Assembly (NCBI RefSeq): GCF_000988165.1
Contig: NW_020169322.1
Span: 1-51,353 of the forward strand
DNA from: Vairimorpha ceranae
Taxonomy: Eukaryota; Microsporidia; Nosematidae
Reading direction: 5' to 3'
Length of the DNA: 51,353 nt
Below the pieces are notes generated by a model that had not been told where the DNA came from, did not search any database, and saw only the letters and a program-made list of their open reading frames with translations. Shown in pieces: positions 46,457-51,353 of this stretch. Each line of letters starts with the position of its first letter. Positions within the stretch are counted from its first letter, which is position 1. The translations under genes and the position numbers were made by a program.

Positions 46457-48307
46457 ATGGGTGTGCCAATTTTATTTTCATGGCTTAATAAAAAATTTCC
46501 AGATTGTATTACACAAAAGCCACCTGAACAGGTAGACATTCTTTATATTGACTATAATGCAATAATACATAATTGCTATAATCCCAATCTTGGATCACTG
46601 GATAAAATTTACGAAGATATGATTGATAGACTAACAAAGATGGTAGATAATATTGTAGAAAAAGCTAAACCCAGAAAAATACTATATATAGCAGTAGATG
46701 GTGTGGCACCCGCAGCTAAACTGGCACATCAGAGGGGTAGAAGATATAAGGCAGCAAGTGAAAAAGCGGGACCAAATGGTTATATTGATTTTAGTAGTAA
46801 TGTTGAGATTACGACACAAGAAGGTGCATTAACCTCTAAACCGCCTACAGCAAATATTTTTGATTCTAATTCTATAACTCCAGGTACTGAACTTATGAAA
46901 TTTTTACATAAAAATATAATAGACATGCTTATTTACAATTTAAATACTAATCCAAATTATAAAGATCTTAAAATTTTATATTCAAGTTATTTGGTTCCTG
47001 GCGAAGGTGAGCAGAAAATTATGGCATTTTTAAGAAAATATCATCTTTCTAATCCTAAAGATACGCATGTCATGTACAGTCCTGATGGAGATATTATCTT
47101 TTTGGGTGTAAGTCTTTATGATGTAAATCTGTACATTATGAGAGAAGATACTTTTAATAGCAAAAATAAAAAGGAAATTTGTAGAATGTGCTCTAGAATG
47201 GGTCATTTTTCTGAACAATGTAACAGACCAGATCTTTTAATTTACAGTTATATTGATGTACCGAAGTTTAGAGCATCTCTTCTTAAAATTTTTAATATAA
47301 AAATTGAATATGTTGAAAAAAGAATGTTAACAGATTGGGTTTTAGTATGTTTTCTTTTAGGAAACGATTTTCTTCCTGGTATTCCCTGTGTGGACATTAA
47401 AATTGGTTCTATTGAAAATCTTACAAGTACTTTATGTGATAATTTTACGAATTGCAAAGATTACATCACCACAGAAGATAAAAATATTAATTTTAAAATA
47501 TTAGAATGTTTTTTTGTTCTTTTAAGTACCAGGGAAAATGACTGGTATAACAATAAAACAAAGATGCTTAATAGGTCGTGTAATTTTATTAGAGAAGAAA
47601 TCCAATTGAATACTCCACAGGGTAGACAAAAATATTACAACAGTAAATTTGGTGCACATTGTGAAGCAGATTTTAATAATATTTCTCAAGAATATATTAC
47701 TGGTATTTTATGGACTTTTAATTACTATATTGGGGGTAAAACGAGTTGGGATTGGGTTTATCCGTATCACTTCGCCCCATTTGTACGCGATCTTGTTAAT
47801 GTTGTACGAGCGCATTATGATTTAAAAAAGGGATGCGTGTTGACTCCCTTCGAACAACTAATGGTTGTTATTCCACCACAGAGTAAAAATCTTGTAACAG
47901 AAAAATTAAGATATATTTTTGATGAATATAAGGATCTTTATCCACTTACGATTAAATTTGATATGTTTGATAAATATCTTCTATGGACTGGTGTTGTTTT
48001 ACTTCCTCCTTTTAATTCTCAAGTGGTTTTAAATGCTGTGAAAGGAAAGATTAATGAAATTAGTGCAAGTGAGCTTGATAGGAATACCGAGGAGTCAGAA
48101 TTACTTTTTGTTTCTGATGAAAATTCAGTTAATAATTTACAAAAACTTTACTTTGATTTAAAACCGGCAGCAACATTTGTTTTCGACAAAATGTCTATAC
48201 CTGTTTATCCATACTATAAGGCGCTATATCCAGGAAGTAAAGATATTAATCGTAATGGTAAATCATTTACTAATAATGTGGTTGTTGTTAGATATGATCA
48301 GTTTTAA
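46457..48307 (+). CDS. RAT1: 5'-3' exoribonuclease RAT1/XRN2
   Basis: A 616-residue XRN-family nuclease. The N-terminus (MGVPILFSWLNKKFPDCI), DILYIDYNAIIHNCYNPN, YIAVDGVAPAAKLAHQRGRR, VPGEGEQKIMAFLR, YSPDGDIIFLGVSLYDVNLY and LLGNDFLPGIP hold the acidic metal-binding active site. A CCHC zinc knuckle (CRMCSRMGHFSEQC, about residues 236-250) is found in nuclear Rat1/Xrn2 but not in Xrn1, and the total length also excludes Xrn1. The late WTFNYYIGGKTSWDWVYPYH motif is present. The yeast protein is about 1000 residues; the C-terminal extension is lost. Rat1 terminates Pol II transcription and trims rRNA and snoRNA. No CCC motif before the ATG. Confidence 0.96.
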   Translation: MGVPILFSWLNKKFPDCITQKPPEQVDILYIDYNAIIHNCYNPNLGSLDKIYEDMIDRLTKMVDNIVEKAKPRKILYIAVDGVAPAAKLAHQRGRRYKAASEKAGPNGYIDFSSNVEITTQEGALTSKPPTANIFDSNSITPGTELMKFLHKNIIDMLIYNLNTNPNYKDLKILYSSYLVPGEGEQKIMAFLRKYHLSNPKDTHVMYSPDGDIIFLGVSLYDVNLYIMREDTFNSKNKKEICRMCSRMGHFSEQCNRPDLLIYSYIDVPKFRASLLKIFNIKIEYVEKRMLTDWVLVCFLLGNDFLPGIPCVDIKIGSIENLTSTLCDNFTNCKDYITTEDKNINFKILECFFVLLSTRENDWYNNKTKMLNRSCNFIREEIQLNTPQGRQKYYNSKFGAHCEADFNNISQEYITGILWTFNYYIGGKTSWDWVYPYHFAPFVRDLVNVVRAHYDLKKGCVLTPFEQLMVVIPPQSKNLVTEKLRYIFDEYKDLYPLTIKFDMFDKYLLWTGVVLLPPFNSQVVLNAVKGKINEISASELDRNTEESELLFVSDENSVNNLQKLYFDLKPAATFVFDKMSIPVYPYYKALYPGSKDINRNGKSFTNNVVVVRYDQF

Positions 48308-48364
48308 TAAAAGTTTTTACTATAAGAAAGAGCGCATGTGTTAATTTCTTGTACATAAGTTATT

Positions 48365-48625
48365 TTTAAAAAATATAAATTTACACTATTTTATGCATTT
48401 TTACAAAAATATAAATTTACACGTTTTATGTATTTTTTAAAAATATAAATTTAAACATTTATATGCATTTGTTATGAACTTTCAAGAAAGGTATAAATTT
48501 ACACGTTTTTATTATTTTTACAAAAATGTAAATTTATACATTTATATGCATTTTTTATAAATTTATAAGAAAGGTATAAATTTCCACGTTTTATGAATTT
48601 TTACAAAAATTATAAATTTTTTAAA
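48365..48625. repeat. Tandem repeat in the RAT1-POL31 spacer
   Basis: About six or seven imperfect copies of a ~36-42 bp unit (TATAAATTTACACGTTTTAT, then GCATTTTTACAAAAA) fill the space between the convergent RAT1 and POL31 stops. Within it, a larger ~100-bp block containing AAGAAAGGTATAAATTT is itself duplicated. Confidence 0.8.
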
Positions 48626-48686
48626 AAATTTACAAAGCCTATTACGAAAAAATTTCGCTACAAAATTATACCTTTTTATTAATAAT

Positions 48687-49874
48687 TTATTCTGTATATT
48701 CTATGTATTCAGCACTATTATTTTTAAAATCTACTACTACTACTTTTTTTGTCTCATGGAAGTTTGGAATAGTAACAACAATACATTCTGTACTATCTTC
48801 CTTAATAAATAATTGTTCATCACAGTTTGGTACAAAAAAATATTCAATCTTTTTATCGATAAAAAATACTTCAGATTCACTGTAAGGAATAATAGATAAG
48901 GTGTCGGGTCCATTGGGTGCTAACAATCTTGCTCTAATAAGACCTTTTACCACTTTTAGCAAATTTAATGTATTAAAATCTTGTACATGAACAGGTGTTG
49001 TATCCATTTTTTCTTCCTTAAGATGCATTCTATACCCATCTGCCTCATATTGTATTCCTTGAATATCCTGATCAATGTATTTTAATAAATCTTGCAAAAT
49101 TTTATGAGAAGTGAATGCAACAGATTTACCACATAAATCTACGATACAAGGATTTGAATACGAAATGATATTTTTTTTAAATAACTTTTTATGGACGGGA
49201 AGCAGAGGGAAGGACATACAACTAAAATCACGGTATTCAGGAATTAATATTATATTACTATGTAAACTTTCTAAACACTTTTTAAATAAATTAAAATCAT
49301 CATCAAAAAATCGCCCAAATATCACTAACTCATCTATTCCATGCATAAAAAGATAATCTGTTATAACTTTAATACCAGTTAAATTTTTATTATTCGCAAT
49401 AAACAGCCCAGACACAAAAATAACCTTTTTTGTGCTTAACACTGTTTCTTTTTTTTCAGGTGCATTAGGGAACACAATTTCCTCTACATTAAAAATATTA
49501 TTTTTTAGGTTTCCAATAAAACCAAGACACATTCCTGTACATAAAAAATCTTTTTGTTTACTATTTAGCATAATTTCTATCCTACCAGTTTCATCTTCTA
49601 CAAAATATTTAATATCTTTAGAAATGTAAGTAGATTTTTTAAATTCTACTTTTTTCTTGTTTGTGTTCAATTTGTCGAAGATAGTAGTTTTAAGATCACT
49701 AGATATAAATAAAATACCAATTATAAAACACTTTTCCGTCTGTTTATTAAGATCATGGATTCTATTACAGATATCTATGCTTTGTGGTTTGCTAATAAGA
49801 GGTCTAAGAGTTACTAGTCTTATTTTATAAGTATTGTTGTATTGATTAGTAAAGTTTGGGTACAAAGACTGCAT
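48687..49874 (-). CDS. POL31: DNA polymerase delta small subunit (POL31/POLD2)
   Basis: A 395-residue protein. The N-terminal part (YKIRLVTLRPLI, YFVEDETGRIEIML) is the OB fold; the C-terminal part (IFVSGLFIANN, GIDELVIFGRFF, NIILIPEYRDFSCMSFPLLP, NPCIVDLCGKSVAFTSHKIL, LPLHKKLF-type VHKKLF) is the calcineurin-like phosphodiesterase domain, catalytically inactive in B-subunits. The D-x-SGR-like DETGRIEI and the IPG-x-x-DP-like IPEYRDFS segments identify the Pol delta subunit. It links Pol3 to Pol32 and PCNA during lagging-strand synthesis. TATCCATAA precedes the ATG. Confidence 0.88.
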   Translation of the reverse strand: MQSLYPNFTNQYNNTYKIRLVTLRPLISKPQSIDICNRIHDLNKQTEKCFIIGILFISSDLKTTIFDKLNTNKKKVEFKKSTYISKDIKYFVEDETGRIEIMLNSKQKDFLCTGMCLGFIGNLKNNIFNVEEIVFPNAPEKKETVLSTKKVIFVSGLFIANNKNLTGIKVITDYLFMHGIDELVIFGRFFDDDFNLFKKCLESLHSNIILIPEYRDFSCMSFPLLPVHKKLFKKNIISYSNPCIVDLCGKSVAFTSHKILQDLLKYIDQDIQGIQYEADGYRMHLKEEKMDTTPVHVQDFNTLNLLKVVKGLIRARLLAPNGPDTLSIIPYSESEVFFIDKKIEYFFVPNCDEQLFIKEDSTECIVVTIPNFHETKKVVVVDFKNNSAEYIEYTE

Positions 49875-50567
49875 TTATGGATAAAAAAAAATATTTTAAA
49901 TTTGGCACATTGGAAAAGTAAGCTAAAAATACAAATTGTAAAGAATTCCGCATTAGAATTGTACTATTTTATTAAAAATACTAAAGACTTTTTATTATCT
50001 TTTTTACATAAAAGCAAAGTTTTTAAAAAAATTATCAAGACACTGAAATTTACTATAAAAGAGAAATAAGAATAATAAAAAATTGAAATATAAAAAAACA
50101 ATTAAGTAGTTAAATTGACAATATATCTTTTTTCTTGGTATTATAAATTAAACATTTAGTTGTTTTTTGATAAGTAAGACACAAATAATTGACTGATAGG
50201 GTTTATTGATAATTTTTTTCAATTTTCAAATAAAATTATTAAATTTTTACCACCTTACAAAATAAAATTATTATATGATAGTAAATTACCATTTCAACTA
50301 AAGGTATTTACTGTAGCAAAAAAGCTCGTGATGTTTAAGCTTTAATAAATGGTTACATATTGTGTCTTATAGCAATGTAAAATTTGATGAATATAATGTA
50401 ATACTTCAAGGTCCTTTTAGCTGTAAATTTTTCAATTCAAAATGAATTCAAAAAAAATAAATAATCTTTTCTAATTACTAAAATAAATAAGTATAAAAAA
50501 GCTCATAATATAGTAGAATAAACAAGTATAAAAAACACTTTTTTATACTATTAACTTTTAATCATCA
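49875..50567. other. AT-rich spacer left of the Helitron-like elements
   Basis: A 64-codon frame at 49876-50069 (on + strand) lacks a proper start and is Lys/Leu/Phe-rich; it is not called. Short duplications of AATAAATAAGTATAAAAAA-type sequence lie near 50480-50545, just before the first element. Confidence 0.45.
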
Positions 50568-50912
50568 TCTATATATATAAAAAGTTTGAATCTAAACAAT
50601 TTTTTATTTTTTAGCCCTTCTTTTTTAAATATTTGTAAAATTCTTTGTATTTTCTATTTAAAAGCATTAAAATACAACTTAAAGATTTGTATATAATTGT
50701 TACTAAAAAGATATTACGGGGTTTAAGTATTTTTCATCAGATTTTTCAATTTTTTGTAAATGCAAAATTGTGAACTATTGCAAATTTTACTTTACAATGT
50801 AAGACATTTTGTACTTTAAACAATGCGCACAAGCCTAAAGACATGATACACAGTGAAAAATAAGAGAATTATTTGTTTATAATCCCATTTCAAACGGGAT
50901 AGCGTTGGCTAG
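50568..50912 (+). mobile_element. Non-autonomous Helitron-like element, copy A
   Basis: The element begins TCTATATATATAAAAAG, preceded by A, and ends with a hairpin (ATCCC ... GGGAT, 50883-50900) followed eleven bases later by terminal CTAG. Helitrons have a 5' TC end, a 3' CTRR end, a short hairpin about 10 bases inside the 3' end, insertion between A and T, and no target duplication, all of which fit. There is no Rep/helicase, so it is non-autonomous. Length 345 bp. Its first ~90 and last ~60 bases are similar to copy B, while the middle is unrelated. Confidence 0.65.
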
Positions 50913-51268
50913 TCTATATATATAAAAAGTTTAAATCTGAAAATTTATTTATTTTTTAACCTTTCTTTTTTAGAAATTTTTAAAATTCTTTGTATTTCTT
51001 ATCAAGAACGAGTAGCATCATTTCAGGGTTTGTTTCTCTAGGCACAGTCAGTGTTTCGTACATTTTTCTTTAATTTTATTTAATTTTTTAAATTTTATAC
51101 AAGGTGTCTAAAGCAAATTTTAATTTATAATAAAAGTTATTCATTTTATAATTTAAAATAATAAAATAAGTACATACATTAAGGCACATCATATCCATTC
51201 AACCCATAAAAAAGAAAGAACACACATTATTTTTGTAATCCTATTTTCAACGGGATAGCGCAAGCTAG
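50913..51268 (+). mobile_element. Non-autonomous Helitron-like element, copy B
   Basis: It starts TCTATATATATAAAAAG directly after the CTAG of copy A and ends CAAGCTAG followed by T. The 3' hairpin is ATCCT ... GGGAT (51241-51259), and the sub-terminal TAGC-GCAA-GCTA stem replaces TAGC-GTTG-GCTA of copy A. Length 356 bp. Near its 5' end it carries, in antisense, a coding-like segment (50956-51063). Confidence 0.65.
50956..51063 (-). pseudogene. Antisense coding relic inside copy B
   Basis: The minus strand reads MYETLTVPRETNPEMMLLVL then DKKYKEF-stop-KFLKKKG-stop. Copy A has a related end (MLLNRKYKEFYKYLKKKG, stop at 50611-50613). Both therefore contain the 3' end of the same unknown gene in reverse orientation to the element, with one premature stop in copy B. 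Confidence 0.5.
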
Positions 51269-51353
51269 TTATAATATAAAATATTAATATGTATTTAAAT
51301 TTACTCTTTATTAGCGTCAATAAATTAGACTGTATCATTATTTCTTTAGAAAT

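Noticed and set aside
49877..50069. Possible second intron-bearing gene: ATG at 49877, GTAAGC at 49918, then the Lys-rich open frame
   Set aside because: None of the nearby AG acceptors restores the frame of the downstream ORF, and no TAAT-type branch site is adjacent.

Overview
The window reads as a piece of a very AT-rich microsporidian (fungal-related intracellular parasite) nuclear genome. Four observations support this. Most genes carry a short CCC-type motif (ACCC, CCCTT, TACCCC) within about 5-15 bases of the start ATG, the start-proximal signal described for microsporidia such as Nosema ceranae. Proteins are shortened relative to yeast or animal homologues (RAT1, RAD18, CAC1, PIP kinase, TOM70). 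Untranslated spacers between conserved genes are often tiny. One gene contains a 26-base spliceosomal intron right after its start, as in known microsporidian introns. The species cannot be told from the sequence; a transposon-bearing genome of the Nosema/Vairimorpha type is a plausible guess.

Layout. 1-9.4 kb: 3' end of a truncated gene, a WD40 protein, a membrane protein, an EME1-like HhH protein, tRNA-Glu(UUC), proteasome beta-2, La protein, PPPDE peptidase, Lunapark, a RAD18-like RING-SAP protein, a CM1-motif coiled-coil spindle-pole protein and a 50-codon ORF. 10.3-24 kb: a long Asn-rich protein, a coiled-coil protein, an Rgp1/arrestin-like protein, CAF-1 large subunit, POP5, PIP kinase, deoxyhypusine synthase, an INTS4-like HEAT protein, a 57-codon ORF and UTP12. 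24-28.6 kb: a decayed Tc1/mariner transposase, a secreted lineage-specific protein and gene-poor DNA. 28.6-39.5 kb: several unrecognised genes, a cyclin-like protein, a 44-46 bp tandem repeat, TOM70 and an intron-bearing E1-like protein. 39.5-51.3 kb: ELF1 and exosome RRP41 sharing a 30-bp promoter, a stand-alone MutL-type endonuclease domain, a signal-anchor protein, a ZIP zinc transporter, a Merlin transposase relic, RAT1, DNA polymerase delta small subunit, and two head-to-tail Helitron-like elements.

Functionally this is ordinary housekeeping: RNA processing and decay (La, POP5, RAT1, RRP41, UTP12, possibly INTS4), replication and repair (POL31, CAC1, RAD18-like, EME1-like, MutL-like), protein turnover, membrane trafficking and the mitosome. 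There are no operons; genes lie on both strands, each with its own start-proximal motif. The most notable points are the hidden micro-intron, the extremely reduced MutL-like protein, the tandem Helitron-like elements and relics of two other DNA transposon superfamilies.
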